A stretch of 40,551 bases of DNA from a virus. The notes beneath the pieces are model-generated. The model saw nothing but the letters and a program-made list of their open reading frames with translations, did not search any database and was not told the origin of the DNA. Where the stretch lies: positions 1 to 40,551 of the IMG/VR virus record IMGVR_UViG_3300044733_001520. The stretch is one strand, 5' to 3'. Positions 19,701 to 26,802 of the stretch are shown here, piece by piece (the first letter of the stretch is position 1; the number at the start of each line of letters is the position of its first letter). The position numbers and the translations under genes are program-made.

Positions 19701-20433
19701 GGCTAACGTGCTTCCTCCTATGCCGACGATGTATGCACTGCAACCTTTCTTGGAAATATTGGTTGACTATGACTTCTTCACTGAGTCTTCGCTTGAAGGC
19801 AGAGACTCCGAATTGGCGGTACGTGACAGAAATAGTAAAGCCAGCGAACTCTCTAAGCTAATTATCAACAAGATGGAAGATGCTGGCGTAAACATCTTCG
19901 GCATGTCCGCCAACCAGCTTGAGCATCTGAATAAGAAGTTCTTGGGTCAGCTATGGGCAGTGACCCGTACCGCCTCGGATGCTTACATAAACAGAGGGCG
20001 TGTTACCCCTGAGAAGGAATGGTATGAGATGCCCCTAATCAGTGGGGCCGTGACTTCAGGCACTAAGGATCGCGCTGTCGATCAGTTCTATACAGTGGCT
20101 AAAGAAGTATCGGAGGTCAATAAATCGTTTGAACGTGCCAAGTCCCATGCAGATGTAGAGCGCTTCAACCAGATCACGACCAATCCAGAGAATGTTAAAG
20201 CCCTCAAAGCTAGCAAATCTTTGCGAGATAAAAAAGCAGATATAGGTAAGTTGGCTACTGATATAGAGAAGATCAAACAGAGCCAACCGCCGAACTACGA
20301 CAAGATGTCTGACAGAGAAAAGAAACAGGCGGCTAAGGATATGGCCGCTAAAATCAAGATGCTCAAAGACAGACAACGCCTTATTGCTAAGCTCGGAGTT
20401 GAGGAAGCGCGTAAGCTAGGGTTGGATATTTAG
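13768..20433 (+). CDS. Giant polyvalent virion protein: GH104 transglycosylase, HExxH protease-like, LPD38-like regions
   Basis: Residues 74-217 match lambda endolysin R (GH104) in pattern: LLDTIAGDESP, YGG, SRHPG, AAGRYQFLGSTW, LGLHDFSPESQD, VWTSLPGG. E89 sits at the position of the catalytic Glu. Residues 246-270 and 282-306 are a duplicated 'DGxxFDVE..M..DE(V/I)..MLQK' motif. Residues 395-445 are hydrophobic. HELLH at 1091-1095 with E1157 (GEMLAYG) looks like a gluzincin-type zinc site. Residues about 1695-2045 resemble the large polyvalent-protein-associated region (LPD38) of phage proteins. By analogy with T7 gp16 it probably enters the host and opens peptidoglycan during DNA ejection. 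It is the last gene of the rightward operon. Confidence 0.75.
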   Translation: MARDTGLGALFTPSYRTGDPEMDALFGLIREQQEPPELKRPETRSAPRGAREQEEVRKEQGARGRVKTAVNKDLSPEARALLDTIAGDESPDYRTVYGGRKVNDLSRHPGIAVPIHSGPNAGKTSSAAGRYQFLGSTWNDQAKKLGLHDFSPESQDLAAWNLAVESYGPNLEADLRSGDPRKIAEIGHALRRVWTSLPGGIEQGAQASKFASRYLSNLGAESEAPQQASPQLASTQESPYYPVRLTDGQIFDVEKGMGLDEVDAMLQKNGINARPLRPYTAPDGRQFDVEYDMTDDEIMGMLQKAPQQPGQEEESNYLGAMKYNAQQALSGIAQGAGTELGELGKAAQGAGFLGDYAKPVSEFLTEKGAQSRTYGEQLGKDIEGTYERPKNLNAVEEYFSYPLVETVGGIFPYVAAGGLSMVPGVGGVLGPAAVAGAVHAGAMGEGEQLAKAEGKEFVPSEYRFPYAAAVDAANLVGLNVLNKALKVFGKEAILGSREAIQAAVEKGGIEEAKKVVGSRLKNVAGEFLKGEAALVSGEVIEDAINREYLGKPLLSEEAWQQYFETSKQVGPLGLFTGPMAGLGTHYNKATEVARLEEQQAVQEALAQQEAERQKIGELRDVGVSPAQLEKFKVKNELEGLSDEDALAAYKADQEAIAQRKAAKIEELPEELRDVPYKEAKVYQQMQEAQAAEVPSEEVSGVPEEPTAPVEPVSSVAPPAVEVGAPEVPKAPEVQAEAPEVKAPEAEVPYYDTLGLKNPKSNLPYKALKQFDINNPDHAASINTILDEIEKKGMPRDQAAVNAVRAKTEEVKLNAQPIPQAGPFVRSGSTQSEIRQEGGDQTVSSQGVEPSRQGIEVPEVPEAKAPEIKEAKLFTAGRDEGYVVYDEEALQRASLDKGDKPVPSGGGMAPEYESMFGKHFYEEAKRYFAPGGGYEKGEKYRVVTPKGAYLFTDVDQAKNFAATSGMKKGATRELKPFEATVPKIDKYESPYIGSKKLDLNKFTDVKTGADLLNRYLEHGTDEGLKSLASLFLQSPHAASVGVNFHKAGDVLPAHILNAISKSHGISVTGPEGSAVHFRSDAPNSFTEDTLVHELLHSLTTGAIHRSPHLKNSLDSLSKNIAMELSHTADMLGYHKKDNARIKELADFWQKHVKYKPGEMLAYGLTSPAFKEVLQGFTADGKRLNLVEQETLRSHYDYTTRRPSAPKPLTLWDKFVDLMRKLFRIPEKNKAAFEQAVAKYHEDVEARRQEIERLVTPKSLAAQLDEHLNELLKVTREKGLGLPTKGEDISQAKKAEAPTPKPSKEELAEAEKRLKDSGMVGAVKDRTLGTKMRDVVNDLFTEGRNNSFVSEYVDVREPISKAVQDLPDNVGEKLRSDYIYSAYEQRGNVIQESYRKGFVAMGRDGTIEVVKDNQLALAEIFKRVGAKNQELFSNVLVALRVRTIRAQDAEIRAQANKLLNMAEEMQDYASTLKDAAKRKKFNAAARNLTKIAEKNLERINWEKGRTKFTAQEVRDAETVIAGHPELAREAENVYALLRKSVDLWENDGLVDADKAKEWKEYPNYFPLYETADYEKQMADPSKHIDSYAAMMGKSPKNLPTVHAQEWHAHQVFTENNLLRHISFFASAAAEHSARKNTAYNLEMVGKAERIKKGTEKKGELVVKFRENGKDVFYRVDDAPAYYAMQSAMPLMSPLLKRMRSVGNFARVVMLMNPLFWFRQAFREPIQASLVGRAGVITTFDTLRAVSEIAAGKSKGYERLRAKGTIGPVDIIPDPAEFIKVAQNGKSMVSKGLTGIKHIHEAMDAATRVVVYEKAKADALSKGFDEETADAIGVMKAREIINFAKQGRSKIIRAVRATTPFFGAALNSLDVMARAASPRKIGHLSKAEAMEARRNFYSTAFMLATFSTAYAAAMSEDEDYLKEPDRIGNWLIPIGGGNFIKIPIPFEAGWFTKELPELTMLLNMGAINTREALTEARKGFAANVLPPMPTMYALQPFLEILVDYDFFTESSLEGRDSELAVRDRNSKASELSKLIINKMEDAGVNIFGMSANQLEHLNKKFLGQLWAVTRTASDAYINRGRVTPEKEWYEMPLISGAVTSGTKDRAVDQFYTVAKEVSEVNKSFERAKSHADVERFNQITTNPENVKALKASKSLRDKKADIGKLATDIEKIKQSQPPNYDKMSDREKKQAAKDMAAKIKMLKDRQRLIAKLGVEEARKLGLDI

Positions 20434-20442
20434 GCAAAAAGA

Positions 20443-20466
20443 AGCCCCTGCGGAGGGTCAGGGGCT
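20443..20466 (-). terminator. Rho-independent terminator of the leftward transcript
   Basis: A perfect 8-bp stem AGCCCCTG / CAGGGGCT encloses an 8-nt loop. Read on the minus strand, the stem is followed at once by TCTTTTTG, a proper U-tract. On the plus strand the sequence after the stem is not T-rich. It therefore mainly stops the leftward transcript, 54 nt past the primase-helicase stop, and protects the convergent virion operon from antisense reading. Confidence 0.85.
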
Positions 20467-20519
20467 GAGTTGGGAGAGTCCCAAGGAGCAATGAACAATG
20501 ATGTGTTACGATAGCATGC

Positions 20520-23471
20520 CTAAAGAGGTGTGTCAATAGGATCGTCTGCTTTTGACAGCATATCGACATCGAACAGGTAGCACGGGACGGGGGCTGTGGA
20601 ATAATTTGCCGTTGCTTCACCTAGATTCGTGGTTAGTTCTTCTATCAACGTGCCGGATGACGTGAGCCCTTTCATTACTTGTAGGGTAGGCATGCGCTTG
20701 GTATTCAGCCATCCTACAAAGTCGGAAACGGAGATATACAGGCGACGAGTCTGCACCTCATGCCGACCCTTGAGAGCGCCGATGACAGGCTTACTGACGG
20801 ATTGATTCATTAGCGCATTATCCACGTCAGTCTGTCCACTCTGCACCACCAGAATCTGATGTATGAACTCATTCCAGTAACGGTTCACAGCGCTTGCATA
20901 CGAGCTTCCCTCTTGAATCATTGAGGCTTTTTGTACCGCAGTACGAGTCTCGGTGAACAACTCTATGGCCCACTCCCATACAGGCTCAATGGGGATATTG
21001 ATGATGCCCAGACGGTTAGCTATCTCTCCACCCGCAAAGGCTGCTGCCATACACCCAGAATAAAATCGCTCCTTGCCTTTTGAGTCCACTTCCGCATCAA
21101 ATCTACGCCGTGTGTCTAGGAGCTTTTCACGCACATTCTCAATGTTAGGCACAACGTACTGCATATAGGGCTCACACGCTAACCCATAGTTGTTTGGCAG
21201 TAGTTGACCGAATAGCTCATCCGCCTCTGCTTTAGTGAGGAGGTCATCATTCTCTACGGGCACTTGCAGTATGCGGAGCATTTCGCCTTCGACAGATTCT
21301 TTGTATTGCTTCAGCACCCCATGCAGGCTGTTGTTACCAGAGGTCAGAAAAATCGTAGCCCATGTCGTGTCATTGGTGCGCTCCATGTTGTCATGAGTTC
21401 TTAGCCGGTTCTTGCCTCTGCCTGATGATAGGTCAAAACTAAAGCGGCTTACCGCTTCTGGCAGCATATTAGTCACTTCGTCTATACATGCCGGGATATT
21501 GTTTAGTACCCCCGCCCTATGCAGCTTGGCGTTCACCGTGTCGTTGTCGGTCAGCATACCCCGTATAGGATCACCCCAGATGCTGGTAACGGCTTTCTGC
21601 AATGTAGACTTACCCACGCCTGATGCTACGTTAGTCAGATGGACGATCATGCTCCCTTCACCGATGAACTTATACAACGGAGCACCGAACCCACAGAACA
21701 GAGCAAAGGCTCTAGCCTCATTTCCTTTACTAGCATAGGTGTTCACAACCTTCTGCCAGTTCTCTAGCTTGCCTACTTTTGCGTAAATCTCAGCGATTGA
21801 TTGCGCTCCTTTGGTAATAGGGCTGTGGCCGATAGTGCCTGTGTCATTTACCTCTCTATTGCCAATAACAAACCGTGTGTCGTTGTCATGCCATCCGAAC
21901 TGTTTACGGGCGTTTGCGGCTTTGCCGTCATCTTGCAGCTTCTTTGTCCATGCTCCGATATAGCGACGAAGTAACTCAAGCCGTTTGTTATTTGTGACTA
22001 CATGCACTCCCTTGGCAGCAAGGATATCTCGTAGGGTGTCCATTTTATATAGATAGGCCAGCGGAGCCGTGACTTCAGATAACCCGTCATTCGGCAAACA
22101 AATACACAGCGTAGCATACTCCTGCTCTCCGTCTTTCGATCTATCCTTTACCCACAAGTCGCGTTCGTAGACCATGAACTCGTCAGGATCATCACCACTG
22201 TCAGGATTATCATTTTCTACACTGCCTCTATAAGCTACCCCGCCACCTTTCGGGCGTATCCAAGGAAAAGGGTAGTCAGTAGGAATTTCTACGGAGACAG
22301 TCTCGTTCAGCCCTTCATGCTTGACCTCAATGATGTGCTCTTCTGGTAGTGCCTCTTCTATCACTACACCCAAGGATATAGGCGATGTGATTTTGCCCTT
22401 GTGTATACAGGCGCTACAGAGTTGAGGATGATTGAGCTCCTTCCATTTCTCACAGGTGCGAGGTCCTTCTGCTCTACTCGCCTTGGCAAACCATTCATCA
22501 GGTTCAGTGCCGGGGTAATCCCTCGACACCATATCAATCCCTTCGACTCTATCAATACAGAACTGCGCGATGGATAGCGCAGCATGCCACATGGGTTCTT
22601 CTAGGGTTGCTCGATTAGATACACAATAGGCGATCTGTGGGCACCCAGCACTGCGTTCCACTTTTCTTTTTACCAGACGGTCAATCTTGGTGCCATCTGC
22701 CTGCTCTATCTGCTCAATAGTTTCTTCGACGCGCTCAATGGTATCAATGCTTTTTTTGTAGATTCTGCTAAATTTGAATGTGCGGCTTACCTGCATCAAC
22801 TTCTCCATGACAGGATCGGCTGAGTGAACAGGAGAGTAAGCCTCGCGTGATACATACCCTACACAGGCTGAAAAATGCGCTAGGGTTATAGGGTCTGCGA
22901 CTCGTTTAAGTACGACTTTCTTATGGTTGCTGTCGCGTTTTTTGTTCGTGGTGTTCGGGACTCGTAAGATTCGCGCTCCATCTGCCGTCACTACAGGATC
23001 GGCCTTTAGTTCTAATTCGTGAGTTTTGCGTTTGAATGCGTCAGCTACAGGCTTCCATGTGTTGTACTCTACAGCGGCGTTTAAGCTCCAATAGGCATGT
23101 ACTCCGAAACCGGAATCGACCAGTGTGGGGAGCGGGAGTTTGATCGTGTCACAAAATTTCTGAAGAGCCTCAATAGCCTCCTTCTTGGTCAGGTAGCCGT
23201 TCTCCTTGCCGCAGTCTAGGTCAAGATAGAAGCTCTTGAGCGCTTGGATATTTTGTACGTTTTTTGGTTTGTCTTTGTTTTGGAATGTGGCACAGGCGAA
23301 GTAAACCTCTCTGCCTTCCTCATCCATTGAGGCTATTGTCCTTGCTATTTCTGGATCGCCTTGCTCGAAGTAGCGCACCTTTGGCATGGCTGAGCGATCA
23401 CTCCTCAAACCTGTTAAGCAGAGCAGACCATCCTCGGCCAATACGGTGTTAAATAATGTTTCTGGTTCCAT
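20520..23471 (-). CDS. Primase-helicase: AEP-type primase fused to SF3/D5-like AAA+ helicase
   Basis: The N-terminus has archaeo-eukaryotic primase signatures: SFYLDLDCG with the metal pair D84/D86, DSGFGVHAYW at about 119-128, and DPVVTADGARILRVPNTTN at about 158-176. A cysteine-containing segment follows (C...C-x2-C in CEKWKELNHPQLCSACIHKG), possibly zinc-binding. The C-terminal ATPase has Walker A VASGVGKST (K621), Walker B IPACIDEV and a sensor-like TIFLTSGN. A GGCAGGGAGC-ATG start supports initiation at 23471. It should synthesise primers and unwind the fork for the family A polymerase. It is the last gene of the leftward transcript. Confidence 0.82.
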   Translation of the reverse strand: MEPETLFNTVLAEDGLLCLTGLRSDRSAMPKVRYFEQGDPEIARTIASMDEEGREVYFACATFQNKDKPKNVQNIQALKSFYLDLDCGKENGYLTKKEAIEALQKFCDTIKLPLPTLVDSGFGVHAYWSLNAAVEYNTWKPVADAFKRKTHELELKADPVVTADGARILRVPNTTNKKRDSNHKKVVLKRVADPITLAHFSACVGYVSREAYSPVHSADPVMEKLMQVSRTFKFSRIYKKSIDTIERVEETIEQIEQADGTKIDRLVKRKVERSAGCPQIAYCVSNRATLEEPMWHAALSIAQFCIDRVEGIDMVSRDYPGTEPDEWFAKASRAEGPRTCEKWKELNHPQLCSACIHKGKITSPISLGVVIEEALPEEHIIEVKHEGLNETVSVEIPTDYPFPWIRPKGGGVAYRGSVENDNPDSGDDPDEFMVYERDLWVKDRSKDGEQEYATLCICLPNDGLSEVTAPLAYLYKMDTLRDILAAKGVHVVTNNKRLELLRRYIGAWTKKLQDDGKAANARKQFGWHDNDTRFVIGNREVNDTGTIGHSPITKGAQSIAEIYAKVGKLENWQKVVNTYASKGNEARAFALFCGFGAPLYKFIGEGSMIVHLTNVASGVGKSTLQKAVTSIWGDPIRGMLTDNDTVNAKLHRAGVLNNIPACIDEVTNMLPEAVSRFSFDLSSGRGKNRLRTHDNMERTNDTTWATIFLTSGNNSLHGVLKQYKESVEGEMLRILQVPVENDDLLTKAEADELFGQLLPNNYGLACEPYMQYVVPNIENVREKLLDTRRRFDAEVDSKGKERFYSGCMAAAFAGGEIANRLGIINIPIEPVWEWAIELFTETRTAVQKASMIQEGSSYASAVNRYWNEFIHQILVVQSGQTDVDNALMNQSVSKPVIGALKGRHEVQTRRLYISVSDFVGWLNTKRMPTLQVMKGLTSSGTLIEELTTNLGEATANYSTAPVPCYLFDVDMLSKADDPIDTPL

Positions 23472-23493
23472 GCTCCCTGCCTACTAACGAAAG

Positions 23494-23514
23494 GGGCGGT
23501 GCAGAACACCGCCC
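23494..23514 (-). terminator. Stem-loop between SSB-like and primase-helicase genes (weak terminator or processing site)
   Basis: An 8-bp perfect stem GGGCGGTG / CACCGCCC with a 5-nt loop lies in the 71-nt gap. On the minus strand it is followed by CTTTCGTT, a poor U-tract. Partial termination or an RNA-stabilising 3' hairpin would raise the SSB-like mRNA relative to the primase. That function is inferred; the stem itself is clear. Confidence 0.5.
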
Positions 23515-23542
23515 ATAAAAAGGATATCAACCTATCCAGTTA

Positions 23543-24436
23543 TCAATCGTCAGTAGCCCATTCGTCAAGGATGTTTTCCACCGATTCGCTTTTGACCGGC
23601 GCAGTGTTTGTCTTCGACTTACGGACAGTGGGCTCCTCTTCAACGGCCTCAATCGCTACAGGCTCTTCTCTGAAGGGTGATACCTTGGGTGCCGTAGCTT
23701 CAGCGGTCTTGGCTAAATCCATCTGCGCTGGGTTGAATGCGATAGCAGACAAGGCTTCTGGGCTCTGACCCTTCTCAATAACCGCAGCAATTTCGGCATC
23801 AGTCAAAGATCGTGCAGCGCGGAAAAATAGCTTGGGAGACTCAGCGGATTCATCAAACCGCATCTCCGTCACGACACGAGTGATAGAGTAATTGAACCCC
23901 GCCAGATGCTTAACATACGCATCCAGTGCCATATCATCCTCGCCCTTTGCCTTACCAAATATAGACGTAGCTGGAAGCGTTAGCTGGTAGACATCGCTGT
24001 TTTCTACATTATTAGCTAGTACAACTGCCAGCCTACGGCTGAAGCGACAAGCGCGACCCTTACCGTTGGTGCCAGACCCAGCGATGTTCTTTGGGCAACT
24101 ATCACAGGTCTTACCTTGAGGAGCAGGAGCTTTAGGATCAGGACGCCTGCCATCATTCGACCAGCAATCGGGTAGACCTACTGCGTTAGGATCAAAGGTC
24201 TTGGCATAGAAGGTACGGCTCACATCAGGAGCCGCGTTGACGACTACTACATCCATCTCGGGCTTGGGGCTCCGTGCCGTCTCTTGTCCATTGACGATCA
24301 TACGGAACTTACTACCCCGCAGAGAAATGCGCTTGTAGTTACCACCATTACCCAGCAGTTTTTTGGTTACATCGTCCAGACCTTGAGCGCTAGAAACAAC
24401 AGAAGTCTGGTCACGGAAAAGCGTTACATTAGACAT
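23543..24436 (-). CDS. Probable single-stranded DNA-binding protein (zinc-containing, acidic tail)
   Basis: This 297-residue protein has a central cysteine cluster (about 95-135: a Cys in LPDCWSNDG, then KTCDSCPKN and GRACRFSRR) that could bind zinc. β-rich sequence surrounds it (FRMIVNGQE, DVYQLTLPATSIFGK, FNYSITRVVTEMRF). After a charged linker it ends in an acidic tail, SVENILDEWATDD. Acidic C-termini are typical of phage SSBs such as T7 gp2.5 and T4 gp32. The gene lies between the primase-helicase and the SNF2 helicase. Similar proteins occur in replication modules of uncultured phages. I see no catalytic motif, so the SSB assignment rests on tail, composition and context. Confidence 0.5.
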   Translation of the reverse strand: MSNVTLFRDQTSVVSSAQGLDDVTKKLLGNGGNYKRISLRGSKFRMIVNGQETARSPKPEMDVVVVNAAPDVSRTFYAKTFDPNAVGLPDCWSNDGRRPDPKAPAPQGKTCDSCPKNIAGSGTNGKGRACRFSRRLAVVLANNVENSDVYQLTLPATSIFGKAKGEDDMALDAYVKHLAGFNYSITRVVTEMRFDESAESPKLFFRAARSLTDAEIAAVIEKGQSPEALSAIAFNPAQMDLAKTAEATAPKVSPFREEPVAIEAVEEEPTVRKSKTNTAPVKSESVENILDEWATDD

Positions 24437-24448
24437 GATATTTACCTA

Positions 24449-24859
24449 TTAAAGTTTTTTGGAAGGGCGGCGTACAGTAACGGAGTACGCACGGTCAGTA
24501 TTCATACCCATTGGGAACACATCGGGATGATCCTCTAGGAAGTCCCGCATAGCCCCGTTGCTGATTCTCTTCTCAAGCAGGTATGGTGCTTGATGAGCAT
24601 TGATGAACTGATACAAAGAGTCCCAGTCCGTCGTATAGTATTTAGTTGCTACACTCCTTATGATTGTCCCATGATTTGTTTTTATGCTTCCAGCACCTAG
24701 CTCTTCACAGAGCCTGTTCATCTCGGCTTGTAGCTCCTCCATTTTACCTTTCAGGACCGCTTCCTTCTCTTCGTTCTCTTTTTTCAAAGCGTAGTACGTG
24801 TCCCGCAGGTTCAAGAAAGCAGCAGCCAAGCTGTCCGCTGATAATTTTTCAGTCTCCAT
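24449..24859 (-). CDS. Conserved-type phage protein with N-terminal coiled coil (136 aa)
   Basis: I start at ATG 24859 (METEKLSAD) because GAGGATATT precedes it. The frame extends 28 codons further to a TTG at 24943, but that part overlaps the predicted promoter. Residues 20-55 are a heptad-rich coiled coil (ALKKENEEKEAVLKGKMEEL). The second half, IKTNHGTIIRSVATKYYTTD, then WDSLYQFINAHQAPYLLEKR, then FLEDHPDVFPMGMN, is a pattern I have seen in phage replication neighbourhoods without an assigned function. The coiled coil loosely recalls Gam-like DNA-end protection proteins, but I do not claim this. It is the first gene after the promoter at 24927-24956. Confidence 0.55.
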   Translation of the reverse strand: METEKLSADSLAAAFLNLRDTYYALKKENEEKEAVLKGKMEELQAEMNRLCEELGAGSIKTNHGTIIRSVATKYYTTDWDSLYQFINAHQAPYLLEKRISNGAMRDFLEDHPDVFPMGMNTDRAYSVTVRRPSKKL

Positions 24860-24900
24860 AATATCCTCGCGTAGTGTTGCGTGATTGCGTATCGACATCT

Positions 24901-24917
24901 CCCACATAACGTGTGGG
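24901..24917 (-). other. 5' leader hairpin of the replication transcript
   Basis: CCCACA / TGTGGG forms a 6-bp stem with a 5-nt loop, starting only about 10 nt after the TATAAT box. The predicted transcript would therefore begin almost with this hairpin. 5'-terminal stems commonly protect phage mRNAs from decay. The role is inference. Confidence 0.45.
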
Positions 24918-24926
24918 GCCAGACAT

Positions 24927-24956
24927 ATTATACCAAGAATCAAAGGGTTACGTCAA
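24927..24956 (-). promoter_or_regulatory. Sigma70 promoter for the coiled-coil, SSB-like and primase-helicase genes
   Basis: On the minus strand TTGACG (24956-24951), an 18-nt spacer and a perfect TATAAT (24932-24927) form a near-consensus host sigma70 promoter. The -35 element overlaps the stop codon of the SNF2 gene. Initiation is expected near 24920, about 60 nt before ATG 24859. This gives the last three genes of the leftward block an extra dose independent of upstream transcription. Confidence 0.75.
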
Positions 24957-26512
24957 ATATCACCTCCCAAAAAGTTTTTATACATGGACAACAAGTTGTT
25001 CTGTGCCAGTGTACGATCTTCCAGCGCCTTATACAACTGCTTCTCTACCCCGCTGCTGCAAAGGTGGACGACCAAACAAGGATTCCTCTGTCCTGCTCTG
25101 TGGACTCGGGCATTGGCTTGCAGGTACGTCTCCGCGCTAGTCGTGGGGGAGAACCATATTACAGTATTTGCTGCCGTAAGTGTAACCCCATGCGCTGCTG
25201 CTTGTGGCTGAATGATAAGAACATGAGGCTCTGTGCTCTCTTGGAATTTTTTGAAAATCTCCGTTCTTCTCTTTGGGCTCACGCCACCATGAATGGCATC
25301 GCTAGAGACTCCGTGTTTCTTTAGAAACTCTCCTACGATGTCTATCGAATGCCGGAAAGCACAGAAGATCAGTGTCTTGTGAGAAGCCTGCTGTACAACA
25401 TTTAGCATCTCGTTCAGCTTGTTGGAGGCATCGAACTGCACTGTCTCCCCCGTGTCAGCATAGACTGCTCCGCTTGAAATCTGTAATAGCTTACCCAACT
25501 GTACTGCGGCATTGACTGCGGAGACTTCCTCTCCCGCCGCTTGTATTAGCATATCCTTACGTAGCTTCTTGTAGTATTTCTCCTGTTGTGGAGTCATTGG
25601 TACTTCGTAGGTTGTATACAACTGCTCTGGTAGGTCTAGGCACTCCTCTGTTGTATATCGAATCGCCGGTTGGAGTACGCTGTGTACGATCTCCTGAGCA
25701 TCAGGCTTTGGAATCCATTTGAACTGATTGATCTTTATCATCACCTTGTCTCTGAACGCACCCGCATAGGATGGCACAGCGCTAGGGTTCACAATCTTTG
25801 CCTGCCCGTATGCGTCCTCTGGCGACTGCGCTGCTGGAGTACCTGTCATGAGCCACACCCATGTGTCAGCCCCAATCAGAGAGTTAAAGGCTTTCCATCG
25901 TCTTGTCTTGGCATTCTTCAGGTAGCTCGACTCATCGGCAATAATCAGATCGAACCCGCCTACCACTAGCTCGTCTCGCACCACTTCAACCCCGTCATAG
26001 TTGATGATGACAAAATCGTAGTTGCCCTTAATTACCTGAATGCGCTGGTCTCTGGAGCCGTGAGCGATGCCTACTCTTCGGTGCATAACCGTCTTGAACA
26101 GATCAGAGCGCCATGCACAGTCCATGATAGACAGAGGGCATACGACCAACACTCTGCGAATCGCCCCCATACTTAGCAGATAGTCAGCCGCCCACGCTGC
26201 CGCATTCGTTTTCCCACTGCCCATAGCGTTTAAGCAAAAGGCCCGCTTGTGAATCGTCAAAAATGCCGCTGTGTCTTTCTGATGAGCAAACGGGCGGTAC
26301 ATCCCCGGCCATTGGTAGTGCCCCAGTATAGGCGACAGAGGTTTCTTGAAACCAAGATTCTTGAGGATGACAGCATTTCCAAGGTCCCAATGGACCAATA
26401 CTTCTGAGATACCTTCTTGCTCTCCGACCACCTTAGACTTCTGAATCACTTGTGTAATCTTGTCAGGATTACGTGTACGCACCAAGAGGGCGTTGTTATG
26501 CACAATTTCCAT
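24953..26512 (-). CDS. SNF2-family (SF2) DNA helicase/ATPase
   Basis: The 519 residues include Walker A NAMGSGKT (95-102), motif Ia VLVVCPLSIM, DEAD-equivalent IIADESSYLKN (190-200), motif III MTGTP (222-226), helicase C-domain KTLIFCAFRHSIDIV, and motif VI QANARVHRAGQ (from 465). These define compact phage SNF2-like helicases. Phage homologues lie in replication operons and are thought to remodel or unwind DNA during replication, recombination or origin opening. AAGGGA precedes the ATG at 26512. No nuclease domain is fused. A 50-nt gap separates it from the next gene upstream. Confidence 0.9.
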   Translation of the reverse strand: MEIVHNNALLVRTRNPDKITQVIQKSKVVGEQEGISEVLVHWDLGNAVILKNLGFKKPLSPILGHYQWPGMYRPFAHQKDTAAFLTIHKRAFCLNAMGSGKTNAAAWAADYLLSMGAIRRVLVVCPLSIMDCAWRSDLFKTVMHRRVGIAHGSRDQRIQVIKGNYDFVIINYDGVEVVRDELVVGGFDLIIADESSYLKNAKTRRWKAFNSLIGADTWVWLMTGTPAAQSPEDAYGQAKIVNPSAVPSYAGAFRDKVMIKINQFKWIPKPDAQEIVHSVLQPAIRYTTEECLDLPEQLYTTYEVPMTPQQEKYYKKLRKDMLIQAAGEEVSAVNAAVQLGKLLQISSGAVYADTGETVQFDASNKLNEMLNVVQQASHKTLIFCAFRHSIDIVGEFLKKHGVSSDAIHGGVSPKRRTEIFKKFQESTEPHVLIIQPQAAAHGVTLTAANTVIWFSPTTSAETYLQANARVHRAGQRNPCLVVHLCSSGVEKQLYKALEDRTLAQNNLLSMYKNFLGGDI

Positions 26513-26562
26513 ATTCCCTTATCCACCGCTTGAGGAGCGGCAACCTGTTAAAATCGAGACAG

Positions 26563-26802
26563 TTAGAGGATGTCGTAAGCGTCTTCTATGTCCACTGTTG
26601 GCTTAAGCAACTCTAGCAAATCCATCTTGTGTATCTCAGGATCATGCACCCAATTCCGTGCCGTTTTATAGCAGTGCTTGCGCTCTCGCTTGGCTACAGC
26701 AAACGTAAAGTTTATGAACTGCTCTATATACCGCTCTACTACGTCATGAGGGAGCCCAGAGTTTGCAGCTATCTGCCTAACGGCTGTTGGTGTAACTCTC
26801 AT
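26563..26802 (-). CDS. Small hypothetical protein (79 aa)
   Basis: The start overlaps the upstream stop as ATGA. The helical sequence begins VTPTAVRQIAANSGLPHDVV and continues to FINFTFAVAKRERKHC. 'TPTAVRQIAANSGLPHDVVERYI' could be a small helix-turn-helix (AVRQIAANSGLPHDVV), which would fit DNA binding, but the rest is too short to decide. It sits between the HNH-like protein and the SNF2 helicase in the replication operon. Confidence 0.55.
   Translation of the reverse strand: MRVTPTAVRQIAANSGLPHDVVERYIEQFINFTFAVAKRERKHCYKTARNWVHDPEIHKMDLLELLKPTVDIEDAYDIL

Noticed and set aside
24860-24943. Upstream TTG start giving a 164-residue version of the coiled-coil protein
   Set aside because: It would begin inside the predicted promoter and lacks a ribosome site; ATG 24859 has GAGGATATT before it.
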